A DNA stretch of 64,000 nt from Arthrobacter sp. MYb229 (GCF_002975405.1 NZ_PCPS01000002.1:558001-622000); one strand, 5' to 3'. Shown: positions 42,047 through 50,663, counted from the stretch's first letter. The notes: generated by a model from the sequence alone, not told the origin. A program made the numbers and translations.

Positions 42047-43696
42047 ATGTCTGCACCACGGCGCACCACCTTGTTCGTGAACGGCACCATCTGGCGGGGT
42101 GAAGGCACCGAACCTGCCACCTCGCTGCTCGTCGAGGACGGGGTGATCGCCGCCGTTGGAAATGACCTCGGTGGCCCTGACACGGGCACGGTCGTTGACC
42201 TGCAAGGTGGCTTCTTGATGCCGGGCTTCGGCGAAGGCCATGCTCATCCGATCTTTGGCGGTCTGGAAGACGCCGGCCCGGCAATTGCCGGTGAGCACTC
42301 CATTGAAGCAATAGTTCGTCGAGTCCGCGACTACGCCGCGGCTCATCCTCAGAAGCAATGGATCCTCGGCGCCTCCTACGATGGCTCGCTCGCCGAAGGC
42401 GGACTCTTCCGCGCCGAATGGCTGGATGAAGCTGTCGCGGATCGACCGGTAGTTCTCCGCGCTTGGGACTATCACACCGTCTGGTGCAATTCGAAGGCTC
42501 TGGAACTTGCCGGCATCGACGCGTCCACCGCCGAACCTGAGCTCGGTGAAATCCCGCGAAACCCCGACGGGACGCCGGTCGGAATCCTGCGTGAGTGGGG
42601 CGCAGTAGACCTGCTCAAGAGCGTCAACCCCGGCTATGACTTCGAAGACCGTGTCGAGGCCTTGGGCCGAGCCAGCGAAAAGTACGCCAGGCTCGGCGTG
42701 ACCTGGGTGCAGGATGCCTGGGTGGAACCTGCGGATGTCGAGGTCTACTTCGAAGCAGCCCGCCGCGGACTTCTGCGCAACAGATACAATTTGGCGCTGC
42801 TTGCCGACCCGCGCGATTTCCTCGACTCGCTGCCGGCGCTGCTGCAAGCCCGGGAGTCGGTCGCAGCGTTCAACCACCGGCTGCTGAGCGCGCAGAGCAT
42901 CAAATTCTTCGCCGACGGGGTGGTGGAAAACGAAACCGGCGCACTGCTGGAACCCTACTGCGGCTCGCTGCACAATCACGGGCTCTCGGTTTGGGAACCG
43001 GAACCGCTGGCCGAGGCCGTAGCCGCTGTGGTGGAGCAGGGCTTCCAGCCACACATCCACGCGATCGGTGACGCCGCGGTGCGCATGGCCCTGGACGCTA
43101 TCGAAGGTGCGGTGAAGCTGACCGGTCGCCAGCACGTCCGCCCGGCCATAGCGCATGTGCAGTTGGCCAAGGAGAGCGACCTGGAACGCTTTGCCCAGCT
43201 GGGCGTCATCGCGGTCATGCAACCTTTGTGGGCGCAACTGGACCCGCTGATGAAAGTGCTCACGGTGCCACGGCTAGGCGCAGAGCGCAGCGTCAACCAG
43301 TACCGGATGCGTACGCTGCATGATTCCGGAGCAAAACTCGCTTTCGGCTCGGATTGGCCATGTTCTTCGGCCAACCCCCTGGAGGGGATTTCCATCGCGA
43401 TCAGCCGGATGACTGAAGAACAGCATCCGGTCGGTGGCTGGATGCCGGAGGAAATCTTGGATATTGAAGCGGCGCTTGGCGCCTATACCGCGGGGGTGGC
43501 CTATCAGGCGGCTGCCGACCGGCTGGAAATGCCATGGGGTGTTCTCGAGGTGGGATGCAGCGCGGATATGGTCTGGTTGGAACGCGATCCACGCCTGCTG
43601 GACGCCGTCGAGCTGCGCGGGTTGCCGGTGCTTGGCACCTGGCTTGCGGGGGAAGAAATGTATCGTCAATGCAGCGCCGCCAGCGGGCGGGTGTAG
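42047..43696 (+). CDS. Amidohydrolase family protein (YtcJ/AepA-like)
   Basis: A 549-residue metal-dependent hydrolase of the YtcJ group. The N-terminal beta sandwich and strand LMPGFGEGHAHP carry the HxH metal ligands His65 and His67; later positions are HIHAIGDAAVRMALDAIE, IAHVQL and FGSDWPCSSANPLEGI, supplying further ligands and the catalytic Asp. Such enzymes cleave amides or cyclic imides. It heads a cluster in which an APC permease starts four bases after its stop and a GMC oxidoreductase follows, suggesting uptake, hydrolysis and oxidation of one amine- or amide-containing nutrient. GTGA-A-TCAC at 41987-41995 lies upstream. Confidence 0.88.
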   Translation: MSAPRRTTLFVNGTIWRGEGTEPATSLLVEDGVIAAVGNDLGGPDTGTVVDLQGGFLMPGFGEGHAHPIFGGLEDAGPAIAGEHSIEAIVRRVRDYAAAHPQKQWILGASYDGSLAEGGLFRAEWLDEAVADRPVVLRAWDYHTVWCNSKALELAGIDASTAEPELGEIPRNPDGTPVGILREWGAVDLLKSVNPGYDFEDRVEALGRASEKYARLGVTWVQDAWVEPADVEVYFEAARRGLLRNRYNLALLADPRDFLDSLPALLQARESVAAFNHRLLSAQSIKFFADGVVENETGALLEPYCGSLHNHGLSVWEPEPLAEAVAAVVEQGFQPHIHAIGDAAVRMALDAIEGAVKLTGRQHVRPAIAHVQLAKESDLERFAQLGVIAVMQPLWAQLDPLMKVLTVPRLGAERSVNQYRMRTLHDSGAKLAFGSDWPCSSANPLEGISIAISRMTEEQHPVGGWMPEEILDIEAALGAYTAGVAYQAAADRLEMPWGVLEVGCSADMVWLERDPRLLDAVELRGLPVLGTWLAGEEMYRQCSAASGRV

Positions 43697-43700
43697 CCTC

Positions 43701-45065
43701 ATGCGCTCCACTTCTTCGCAAGTCGGCAACGAAGCAGGGCAGGGCCCCGGGGAGCTGAAACGAGTCCTGCGGCTGCCGCAGCTGGTGCTTTTCGGTCTGG
43801 TCTACATGGTTCCGCTGACCGTATTCACCACCTATGGCATCGTCACCCAAATTACCGGCGGCCGGTTGCCGCTGGCATATCTAATCACGCTGGCCGCCAT
43901 GCTGTTCACCGCGCGCTCCTATGGCCTGATGTCCCGCGCCTTCCCGGTGGCCGGTTCGGCCTATACCTACACGCAGCGTACCTTTGGCGCGGGAGTTGGA
44001 TTCGTCAGCGGATGGGCGCTACTTCTGGATTACCTGTTTTTGCCGATGATCAATTATCTGGTGATCGGCATCTACCTGCATGAGGCGATCCCGGGGATAC
44101 CCGCAACGGTTTTTGTCGTGGCCGCCATTGCGTTGGTTACGGTCCTCAACGTGATCGGAGTGGTCTCCATTGCACGGACCAACATAGTGATTATCGCCGT
44201 GCAAGCAATCTTTATCATGGTGTTCCTAGCACTTGGGTTTTCCGTGGCGTTCGGTGCCGGCGAAGTGGACATGCTGGCGCCATTCGCCGGCGACGGTTCG
44301 GCCCCCGGTTTCGCTCCGGTCATGGCGGGCGCCGCAATCCTCTGCCTGTCCTTCCTCGGCTTTGATGCCATCTCAACCTTTGCGGAGGAGACCCGCAATC
44401 CGCGCAAGACGCTACCGACGGCCATCATGATCACCACCTTGCTATGCGGTGCGCTGTTCATAGTTGTTTCTTTCACCGGCCATGTGGCGATGCCAAGCAA
44501 CGATTTCGGCAACGTCGATTCGGCGGCCGTGGATGTCATGCTGCATGTGGGAGGCAGTGTGCTCGCGGTGTTCTTCACCGCCGCCTATGTGGCTGGCGCA
44601 ACCGGTTCGGCGCTGGTATCCCAAGGTTCGGTGGCGCGCATCCTCTATGCGATGGGTCGGGACGGGGTCCTTCCACGCAAGTTCTTCGGGAAGCTCAGCG
44701 CCAGATTCAGTACCCCGGTGCCGGCGATCATTCTGGTTTCCGTCATTTCGCTGTCTTCCGCGTTGATCTCGTTGGAAGTACTAGCCGAAATGGTGAGCTT
44801 CGGGGCGCTGGTCGCCTTCTCCATGGTGAACCTCGCGGTCATTGGACATTACTTCGTTGGGGAAGGACAACGTCGGGGCATCGAATTCTTCCACCACCTG
44901 CTGGTCCCGGCCTTGGGGTTTGCGCTGACCATCTGGTTGTGGACGAGCCTGACCGGCCGCACCTTGTTGATCGGGGTGCTCTGGCTCCTGATCGGGTTGG
45001 TTTATCTGGCGGTGCTCACCCGTGGATTTACCCGTCCGGTGCCAAAACTAGATCTCACCGAATGA
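43701..45065 (+). CDS. APC family permease (PuuP/polyamine-like)
   Basis: A 454-residue transporter with 12 spans. The opening RVLRLPQLVLFGLVYMVPLT followed by TTYGIVTQITGG and LMSRAFPVAGSAYTYTQRTFG matches the putrescine/amino acid importer branch; FLGFDAISTFAEETRNPRK is the span-6 region. ATG 43701 lies four bases after the amidohydrolase stop, so it is translated from the same message. The open frame further upstream overlaps the amidohydrolase in another frame and is not used. It should import the amidohydrolase substrate or its precursor. Confidence 0.88.
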   Translation: MRSTSSQVGNEAGQGPGELKRVLRLPQLVLFGLVYMVPLTVFTTYGIVTQITGGRLPLAYLITLAAMLFTARSYGLMSRAFPVAGSAYTYTQRTFGAGVGFVSGWALLLDYLFLPMINYLVIGIYLHEAIPGIPATVFVVAAIALVTVLNVIGVVSIARTNIVIIAVQAIFIMVFLALGFSVAFGAGEVDMLAPFAGDGSAPGFAPVMAGAAILCLSFLGFDAISTFAEETRNPRKTLPTAIMITTLLCGALFIVVSFTGHVAMPSNDFGNVDSAAVDVMLHVGGSVLAVFFTAAYVAGATGSALVSQGSVARILYAMGRDGVLPRKFFGKLSARFSTPVPAIILVSVISLSSALISLEVLAEMVSFGALVAFSMVNLAVIGHYFVGEGQRRGIEFFHHLLVPALGFALTIWLWTSLTGRTLLIGVLWLLIGLVYLAVLTRGFTRPVPKLDLTE

Positions 45066-45172
45066 CTCCAAGGCTCAGGCTCAGGCTTCGCACGCAAAGA
45101 CAAGGTCGTTGCACGCGATGACAAGAACCTGGCAGGACCGCGACGCAGACTGGAAGAAAGTAGCGCTCGCGA

Positions 45173-45186
45173 GTGATTCTGATCAC
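45173..45186. promoter_or_regulatory. Candidate Crp/GlxR-type site GTGA-N6-TCAC
   Basis: GTGATTCTGATCAC upstream of the GMC gene keeps the eight core bases and six-base spacer of Crp-family targets. A small hairpin CACCGA-AAA-TCGGTG (45184-45198) overlaps its end. The 156-base gap means the GMC gene may have its own promoter. Confidence 0.45.
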
Positions 45187-45221
45187 CGAAAATCGGTGCT
45201 ACGTCTCAATTAGGAGAGCTC

Positions 45222-46745
45222 ATGAACAGTAAATCCGTCATCGTGGTTGGAGCAGGTTCTGCAGGATCCGTAGTCGCTCGTCGGTTGGTGGACGCCGGCG
45301 CCAAGGTGACGCTGTTTGAAGCCGGGGGAGAAGACACCAACCCTGCGATTCATGACCTGTCCCGCTTGGGCGAACTGTGGTACAGCCCAGACGACTGGGA
45401 TTACCACACGGCTCCCATGCAAGGCGCCGCAAAAAAGCCAATGCACCTACCGCGCGGGAAGGTGCTGGGCGGATCCCACGCACTCAACGCGACCATCTGG
45501 GTGCGCTGCGCGCCGCAGGACTTTGACGGTTGGGCCGAAGAATCCGGGGAACGGTGGTCTTGGCGCAATGTCCTGCCCATCTATAAGTCCATTGAAAACT
45601 ACTCCGAAGGCCCCAGTGAATTTCACGGCACAGACGGCTTGCTCCCGGTAGTCAACGACTACGAATTGGACCCGATCCAGCAGTCGATTGTCGACGCTGC
45701 CGTGCAGTCGGGGGTTAAATTCAATCCCGACTACAACGGGGAAAGCCTCGAAGGTGTCTCCAAAGAGCAGGTCAATATCGTAGACGGGGAACGGATCAAT
45801 ACCTGGAAGGCGTACCTGAAACCGGTGCGCGAGCAGCTGGAGATCATCACCAACGCCGAGGTGCACTCGGTAATAGTCCGGGACGGTGCTGCCGTTGGCC
45901 TTCGATACCAGCAAGATGGCGAGCTCAAAGAACTTCTGGCAGATGAGGTGGTACTGAGTGCAGGGGCTCTCGGTTCTCCGCAGATCCTGCTGCGTTCGGG
46001 TATCGGCCCGGGTGAAGAGCTTGAAGCGGTAGGAGTGAGACCGGTGCTGGAATCGCCGCAGGTGGGAAAGAACCTGCACGATCATCTGCTTGCACCGGTC
46101 ATTGCCCAAACCACTACCCGAGATATTGACCCGCCACGGACCGGGGTCTCGGTGTCGCAGAGTCATCTGTTCGCCAAGTCGCGCGCGGAACTCGAAGTGC
46201 CGGACACCCAGCCGATTTTCTTCTCGGTTCCCATGTACTCCCCGGGGATGGACATGATCGAAGGAACCGCGTTTACCCTGCATTCGGGGATCGTCACGCC
46301 TGCAAGCCGAGGCGCGGTGACGCTGAGCGGGCCGAATCTCGATGACCCGGTAACCATAGACTTAAATGCCCTAGACGATCCGCAGGATATGAAGTCCTTC
46401 TTGTTCTCCATCAAGCAGTGCCGGGATATTGTGAAGCAGCGGGCACTCGCCGAGGTCTGGGGCGCAGTGGAGGTTTACCCAGGTCCCACAGTGCAAAGTG
46501 ATGCGGAGCTTGAAACTTACATTCGCAATAACGTGGTCACCTACCATCATCAGGTGGGTACTTGCCGGATGGGCAGCGATGACCAGGCCGTGGTTGACCC
46601 CCGGCTCAAGCTCAACGGGCTGAGCGGATTGCGGGTGATCGATGCGTCGATCATGCCGAAAATTACTACCGGCAACACCAATGCGCCGGCGATTCTGATC
46701 GGCGAGCTCGGTGCGCAGTTCCTCATCGAGGATCTGGAGCTCTAA
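45222..46745 (+). CDS. GMC family FAD oxidoreductase (choline dehydrogenase-like)
   Basis: A 507-residue flavoenzyme. The N-terminal dinucleotide motif is VVGAGSAGSVVARRL (near residues 8-22), the GMC signature 1 is LPRGKVLGGSHALNATIW, signature 2 is GALGSPQILLRSGIG, and the active-site end shows HHQVGTCRMG (His442/443) and GNTNAP (Asn485/487). It oxidises an alcohol or amino alcohol to an aldehyde or acid. TAGGAGAG gives a strong ribosome site. The neighbourhood of an amidohydrolase and amine permease suggests an amino-alcohol side product as substrate; choline itself is not proven. Confidence 0.9.
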   Translation: MNSKSVIVVGAGSAGSVVARRLVDAGAKVTLFEAGGEDTNPAIHDLSRLGELWYSPDDWDYHTAPMQGAAKKPMHLPRGKVLGGSHALNATIWVRCAPQDFDGWAEESGERWSWRNVLPIYKSIENYSEGPSEFHGTDGLLPVVNDYELDPIQQSIVDAAVQSGVKFNPDYNGESLEGVSKEQVNIVDGERINTWKAYLKPVREQLEIITNAEVHSVIVRDGAAVGLRYQQDGELKELLADEVVLSAGALGSPQILLRSGIGPGEELEAVGVRPVLESPQVGKNLHDHLLAPVIAQTTTRDIDPPRTGVSVSQSHLFAKSRAELEVPDTQPIFFSVPMYSPGMDMIEGTAFTLHSGIVTPASRGAVTLSGPNLDDPVTIDLNALDDPQDMKSFLFSIKQCRDIVKQRALAEVWGAVEVYPGPTVQSDAELETYIRNNVVTYHHQVGTCRMGSDDQAVVDPRLKLNGLSGLRVIDASIMPKITTGNTNAPAILIGELGAQFLIEDLEL

Positions 46746-46792
46746 GTACCTTAAACCGCCTAGCGGGGCTGTTGCAGGGCGGACCGAGGGTA

Positions 46793-46822
46793 GGCGCCGC
46801 ACACCAAGTGGGGTGCGGCGCC
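46793..46822. terminator. Bidirectional terminator between GMC gene and cycA
   Basis: GGCGCCGCACACC (46793-46805) pairs with GGGGTGCGGCGCC (46810-46822) with one wobble. It sits between convergent genes. Confidence 0.6.
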
Positions 46823-46830
46823 GATCTCAG

Positions 46831-48330
46831 TTAATCTATGGACACGGCTTGTTTCTCGGATTCGCCGACCGCTTCGGTCGCAGCCGGGCCGTGGATGCGG
46901 AAGGCCCCGGCATCTTCCTTCTCCACCGCGACCTTTGCCACATGCGCGGCACGAAGTGCAACGTGCCCCGGCTTGCTGCGCACCACGCGGTATCCGATAG
47001 CCAGACCGATGAACCACAGCGGGGTGATTAGCAGTGCCGACAGCGTATCGCTCTGCGTGGTCAACGCCCAGAGGATGAATCCGAAGAAGGCCAGCACCAC
47101 ATAGGGCATGAAGGTGCCACCGGGCATCTTGAACTTGCTCTGCGCATGCAGGTGCGGACGGCGCTTGCGGTACACGAGGTAACTGACCAAGATGATCGAC
47201 CAAACAAACATGAAGCAAAGGGCCGCTACGGTGGTGACCAGGGTGAAAGCTACCATCACCGAATCGCCGCTGTAGAGCAGCACCACTCCGGCCAGCAGGA
47301 ACATGCAGGAGAACATCAGCGCGTTGCGCGGCACCTTGTTTTCGGACAATTGGGCGAAGGCCTTCGGCGCATCGCCCTCAAGGGCCAAGCCGCGGATCAT
47401 GCGGGAGGTCGAGTAGATGCCCGAGTTCGCGCTGGACGTCGCGCTGGTGAGCACCACGAAATTGATAATGCCCGCCGCACCGGCCAGCCCGGCCAAGGCG
47501 AACATGCCCACGAAGGGGGATTCTCCGGCGGAGAACAAGCGCCATGGCTGAACCGCCATGAGGATGATGAGCGCACCCACATAGAAGATCAGAATGCGGA
47601 TAGGAATGGAGTTGATGGCCTTGGGGAGGGTCTTCTCGGGGTCCTTTGTTTCGGCAGCGGTGGTGCCTACCAACTCAATTCCCACGAATGCGAATACTGC
47701 AATCTGGAAACCTGCAACAAAGCCCATGAAGCCGGTCGGGAACATTCCGCCGTCGGTCCAGAGATTGTTGAAGGACGCGGTAGCACCGTTGTGCCCGAAG
47801 CTGGTGATGACCATGACCAGGCCAACAACAATCAGCGCGCAGATGGCCACGATCTTGATCATGGAGAACCAGAACTCGGTTTCGCCGAAGGCCTTCACCG
47901 TGGCCAGATTCAGTACCAGCAACAACGCGATACATGCGAGTGCCGGGATCCAGAGCGGAAGGTTCCCCCACCAGAAAGCGACGTAGTGCGCGATGGCCAC
48001 CACATCTGCGATGCCGGTGACTACCCAACAGAACCAGTAGGTCCAGCCGGTAAAGAACGCGGCCCACGGGCCGAGCAGGTCACCTGCGAAGTCCGCGAAA
48101 GTCTTGTAGTTCAGGTTCGAAAGCAGCAGTTCGCCCATGGCACGCATGACGAAGAACAGCATGAAGCCGATAACCATGTAAACGAAGATGACAGATGGCC
48201 CGGCAACCGAAATGGTTTTACCCGAGCCCATGAACAATCCGGTGCCAATGGCACCGCCGATTGCGATGAGTTGGATATGACGATTTGAGAGCCCGCGTTC
48301 GAGTTTGGGCGAAGAGCTGGTATCGCTCAT
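46831..48330 (-). CDS. cycA: Glycine/D-serine/D-alanine permease (CycA-like)
   Basis: A 499-residue AAT-type APC permease with 12 spans: RGLSNRHIQLIAIGGAIGTGLFMGSG in span 1, GVELVGTTAAETKDPEK-type segment IELVGTTAAETKDPEKTLPK in span 6, and RSKPGHVALRAAH in the tail. These match CycA. ATG 48330 is chosen for the GGAAGG site; an upstream ATG at 48375 adds 15 residues. The gene is preceded by a tandem glycine riboswitch, which directly supports glycine as a substrate or signal. The tail beyond span 12 is longer than in E. coli. Confidence 0.92.
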   Translation of the reverse strand: MSDTSSSPKLERGLSNRHIQLIAIGGAIGTGLFMGSGKTISVAGPSVIFVYMVIGFMLFFVMRAMGELLLSNLNYKTFADFAGDLLGPWAAFFTGWTYWFCWVVTGIADVVAIAHYVAFWWGNLPLWIPALACIALLLVLNLATVKAFGETEFWFSMIKIVAICALIVVGLVMVITSFGHNGATASFNNLWTDGGMFPTGFMGFVAGFQIAVFAFVGIELVGTTAAETKDPEKTLPKAINSIPIRILIFYVGALIILMAVQPWRLFSAGESPFVGMFALAGLAGAAGIINFVVLTSATSSANSGIYSTSRMIRGLALEGDAPKAFAQLSENKVPRNALMFSCMFLLAGVVLLYSGDSVMVAFTLVTTVAALCFMFVWSIILVSYLVYRKRRPHLHAQSKFKMPGGTFMPYVVLAFFGFILWALTTQSDTLSALLITPLWFIGLAIGYRVVRSKPGHVALRAAHVAKVAVEKEDAGAFRIHGPAATEAVGESEKQAVSID

Positions 48331-48525
48331 GCTGCTGCCTTCCAGGAGTGGTGAGGTGCTTCGATGAGGTGCCATGGCGAATCACTAATGGTTTCGTCAC
48401 GTTGTGGCAGATCTACGTTCGCACTCGAACCGTCAGACTCCGGGACAAATTTCTCTGCGCCGCAACGTAGCGGGCGAGGTCCAGCCAGGGACCGCCCGAA
48501 GCGAACGCGGAGATAGTTTGCCAAA

Positions 48526-48579
48526 GGGAGGACTTTCGAATCGGGTGCGAACGGTGCGGCACGGTTCTTAGTTCCTCCC
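48526..48579 (-). promoter_or_regulatory. Possible expression-platform hairpin of the glycine riboswitch
   Basis: Just downstream of aptamer 2 on the minus strand, GGGAGGA can pair with TCCTCCC across a 40-base loop, and TTT follows the second arm. It could be a glycine-controlled terminator. About 195 further bases of leader separate it from the cycA start. Confidence 0.35.
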
Positions 48580-48584
48580 CAATC

Positions 48585-48778
48585 TGTTTGAAGACCTGAG
48601 AGTTTTCGCCTCGACCCGGTGAGGGGTCAGAGAGTTGCTCCGTCGGTGAGTATGGACTAGTCCATACTGCTTTCCAGATTCGCCTCGTCGTGGCGGTACG
48701 GGTGCCTGAGAGTTTCCCGGGGAGGAATTGCTCCTACGGCGCCCGCCCTTGGCTTGGGCGGGACTCTCCCGCCACGCG
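48585..48778 (-). promoter_or_regulatory. Tandem glycine riboswitch (gcvT motif) upstream of cycA
   Basis: Read on the minus strand, aptamer 1 (about 48778-48700) shows GGCGGGAGAGTCC, then GCGCCGTAGGAGCAA and finally GGGAAACTCTCAGGCACC. Aptamer 2 (about 48695-48585) shows TCTGGAAAGC, a P3 stem formed by an 18-base palindrome (48650-48667), CACCGACGGAGCAAC and GAAAACTCTCAGGTC. These are the conserved glycine-binding cores. Two aptamers in one leader with a short linker is the classic cooperative form. The regulated gene is a glycine-type permease, so a switch that adjusts uptake to intracellular glycine is expected. Confidence 0.88.
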
Positions 48779-48794
48779 TCAACGGCGTACTGCT

Positions 48795-48810
48795 TGTGAT
48801 TGCAGTCACA
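48795..48810. promoter_or_regulatory. Crp/GlxR-type palindrome TGTGATTGCAGTCACA
   Basis: Perfect TGTGA-N6-TCACA site immediately upstream of the riboswitch. It overlaps the end of the predicted -10 and the start point of the cycA transcript, a position at which a Crp-family protein would repress. Confidence 0.65.
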
Positions 48811-48839
48811 GTATGCCCAGCTCTTTTCTGCTTGCGCAA
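48810..48839 (-). promoter_or_regulatory. Predicted promoter of the cycA riboswitch transcript
   Basis: On the minus strand TTGCGC (48839-48834) is followed after 18 bases by CATACT (48815-48810). Transcription would start about 25 bases before aptamer 1. Confidence 0.45.
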
Positions 48840-49243
48840 ACCGGCATGGAGTTTATTGCGTGAGCAATCTATGGCTTGCTCAGGCCTGAGCCCGGCATTG
48901 GGCGGTTTTGGGGGAGTGGCTCGGTTTAAATATGAAGCATTTTGTTGCCAAGTACGTGCGGTGCCGCCGGATAATAATTTGCGCTTACTTTGAACAGAGT
49001 GAAATTTACTGGTCAGAAAGAGGGGAGCATATTCGCGGATCAACTTTAGGACGAAATAAGTATGAAAATTTTGCAGCGGCTTCCTGAAAAATTGTTCTGG
49101 ATGTTAGCTGCGCACGCCGAAGGTGTTTCGTTTTCTCCCGATGCTGCGCGCAACGCGGCGGCCTCGGTGTAGTTCTACCTGCCGCAAGTGCCGGGCATCG
49201 TACCTAGATTGGAATCGCCGGCCCGAACTATCCGCCGGTAATT
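48840..49243. other. Intergenic region upstream of cycA promoter
   Basis: AT-richer than its surroundings. The only open frame with coding flavour is the 36-codon one at 49062; otherwise nothing is seen. Confidence 0.45.
49062..49172 (+). CDS. Possible small protein, uncertain
   Basis: A 36-codon frame, MKILQRLPEKLFWMLAAHAE..., with AGGA ten bases upstream, ending at TAG. The same frame stays open for another 22 codons after the TAG (FYLPQVPGIVPRLESP), which may mean a recently truncated gene or chance. No family recognised. Confidence 0.2.
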   Translation: MKILQRLPEKLFWMLAAHAEGVSFSPDAARNAAASV

Positions 49244-49276
49244 AAAAACTAGAGCCCAGCCAATGGGCTGGGCTCT
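49244..49276 (-). terminator. Terminator of the secreted phosphoesterase gene
   Basis: On the minus strand AGAGCCCAGCC and GGCTGGGCTCT (49276-49251) form a perfect 11-base stem followed by AGTTTTTAA. It lies about 130 bases past the stop of the gene at 49409. Confidence 0.8.
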
Positions 49277-49408
49277 GGTTCATCACTCGCACCTTTGAGG
49301 AAGGTAGTTACCACTCTAGGGGCGGCAACTGTTTGGCTACTGTGTGCGCGGTGCTTATTCGCTTTGCACGCTGAGCGGATGCGCTAGGGCGGCGCCTCCT
49401 CGACGAAA

Positions 49409-50446
49409 TTAGTTGGTGAAGGGAACACGCTCCCAGCTGAGAATTTCTGCACCCTGTGCTGAGTTCGGCGCGACGCTCACGCGCAGCCACTCTCTTGATG
49501 TTGCGGCGCCCTCGACGGTGACCCGCTGCAAGTTCGGAACCGGGTCAACGCCGTAGACCTCTAGCCACGGTGAACCGGCGGCCAGCGGCGCATCTTCGTT
49601 GAACACGTGGCTGTCGCCATTGACCAGATACACCGGTCCGCCGAAGGCTGCTGACTCGTTGGCCAGGGCCTCGACGAACGACTTGAAGCCTGAAACGGAT
49701 TCGGGGTTTGCCAGGGAATCATCTTCGAACCCGGGGGTGAACATATCTGCCTGGGTCATCACCACTACGGCGCGCGCCTGGGATCGTTTCGCATTGGCGA
49801 ATGTTTCGGCCAGTTGGTCGAGGTTGGCTTCGGTGCGCAGCGCGACTTCTTCCAGCTGTTCGGAGGTTGGTTCGGTCAGTCCGAGCCCAGTCCACGGAGC
49901 CAAGGAGTTATTGGATCCTTGGACGTTCACCACGGAGAAGGCGATACGGTTCTTCGTGAATTGAACGTTTTCCGGTAAACCGATGTCAGCCTGGGAATCT
50001 ACCCGCATGGTGCCGCCCAAGGTCTTGTTTTCGACCGGGAAGAACATCTCACGCAGGGTATACAATCGCTCCAACGGGTTGTAGGCACCGTTATTGGCAC
50101 GGTGGCAGTCAACCCATTCGTTGTCGCCCGGGGTGAATACCAGCGGAGTTTGAAGTCTGTCCAGTTCCTTCCTGACTAGGCCCAGGCGTTCGTCGGTGCA
50201 CCGCTCGGAACCTGCCTTGATATCTCCAACGTGGGCAATGAAGCGAAGCTCGTCTTGCTCGTTGAGTTCACTGACCATGCTGGGGAATTCGGCCAGCTGG
50301 GCTGCGCCGTAAGGGATGTCTCCAATGACACCAAAAGTGTAAGCAGACTCTGCGGAGCCCGCGGAATTCGCAATTGCTGGGGCCGCCGGGGCGACGAGAA
50401 TTGCGCAGGCTAGAGCGGCGAGACCGGGTAGGAATCGATTACGCAT
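49409..50446 (-). CDS. Secreted metallophosphoesterase-like protein
   Basis: A 345-residue protein with a Sec signal peptide (to about residue 26, AAPAIANS). A calcineurin-like fold follows: GVIGDIPYG, HVGDIKAG, FTPGDNEWVDCH and VNGDSHVF mark the four metal-ligand blocks, but each differs from the textbook DxH, GDxxD, GNHD and GHxH forms; GDNEW in place of GNHE is typical of one bacterial subgroup. The protein is predicted to act outside the membrane on an unknown phosphoester. It carries its own terminator and is 217 bases downstream of the HicB-like gene. Confidence 0.8.
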   Translation of the reverse strand: MRNRFLPGLAALACAILVAPAAPAIANSAGSAESAYTFGVIGDIPYGAAQLAEFPSMVSELNEQDELRFIAHVGDIKAGSERCTDERLGLVRKELDRLQTPLVFTPGDNEWVDCHRANNGAYNPLERLYTLREMFFPVENKTLGGTMRVDSQADIGLPENVQFTKNRIAFSVVNVQGSNNSLAPWTGLGLTEPTSEQLEEVALRTEANLDQLAETFANAKRSQARAVVVMTQADMFTPGFEDDSLANPESVSGFKSFVEALANESAAFGGPVYLVNGDSHVFNEDAPLAAGSPWLEVYGVDPVPNLQRVTVEGAATSREWLRVSVAPNSAQGAEILSWERVPFTN

Positions 50447-50592
50447 GGTTCACTCCTAATTTTCGATGCGAGGCGAAGCTGAAAAGACCTCTGCCACGCT
50501 ACGCGGCAGGGGTTAAGCGCCGGCAACAGGAGCATGGCACGAGGGTGAAAACGAGCCTGCTCGAGCCATCTTCTCGGAGGCCTGAAACAACA

Positions 50593-50633
50593 ACGGCTAC
50601 CGGAGCCTATGGAGCATAGGTAGCGGTAGCCGT
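50593..50633 (-). terminator. Terminator of the HicB-like gene
   Basis: Nested arms ACGGCTACCG/CGGTAGCCGT (50593-50602, 50624-50633) and CCTATG/CATAGG form a long stem; on the minus strand GTTGTTGTTT follows. It starts 30 bases after the stop of the small gene. Confidence 0.75.
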
Positions 50634-50663
50634 GTGACGGTTGAAGAAGGGGTTGCGCTGGAT

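Noticed and set aside
42002-43237. A 411-codon minus-strand open frame over the amidohydrolase gene
   Set aside because: The plus strand has the HxH and SDW amidohydrolase motifs; the minus frame has no domain.
48657-49043. A 128-codon minus-strand open frame
   Set aside because: It lies over the cycA promoter and glycine aptamers, which explain the conservation better than a protein.
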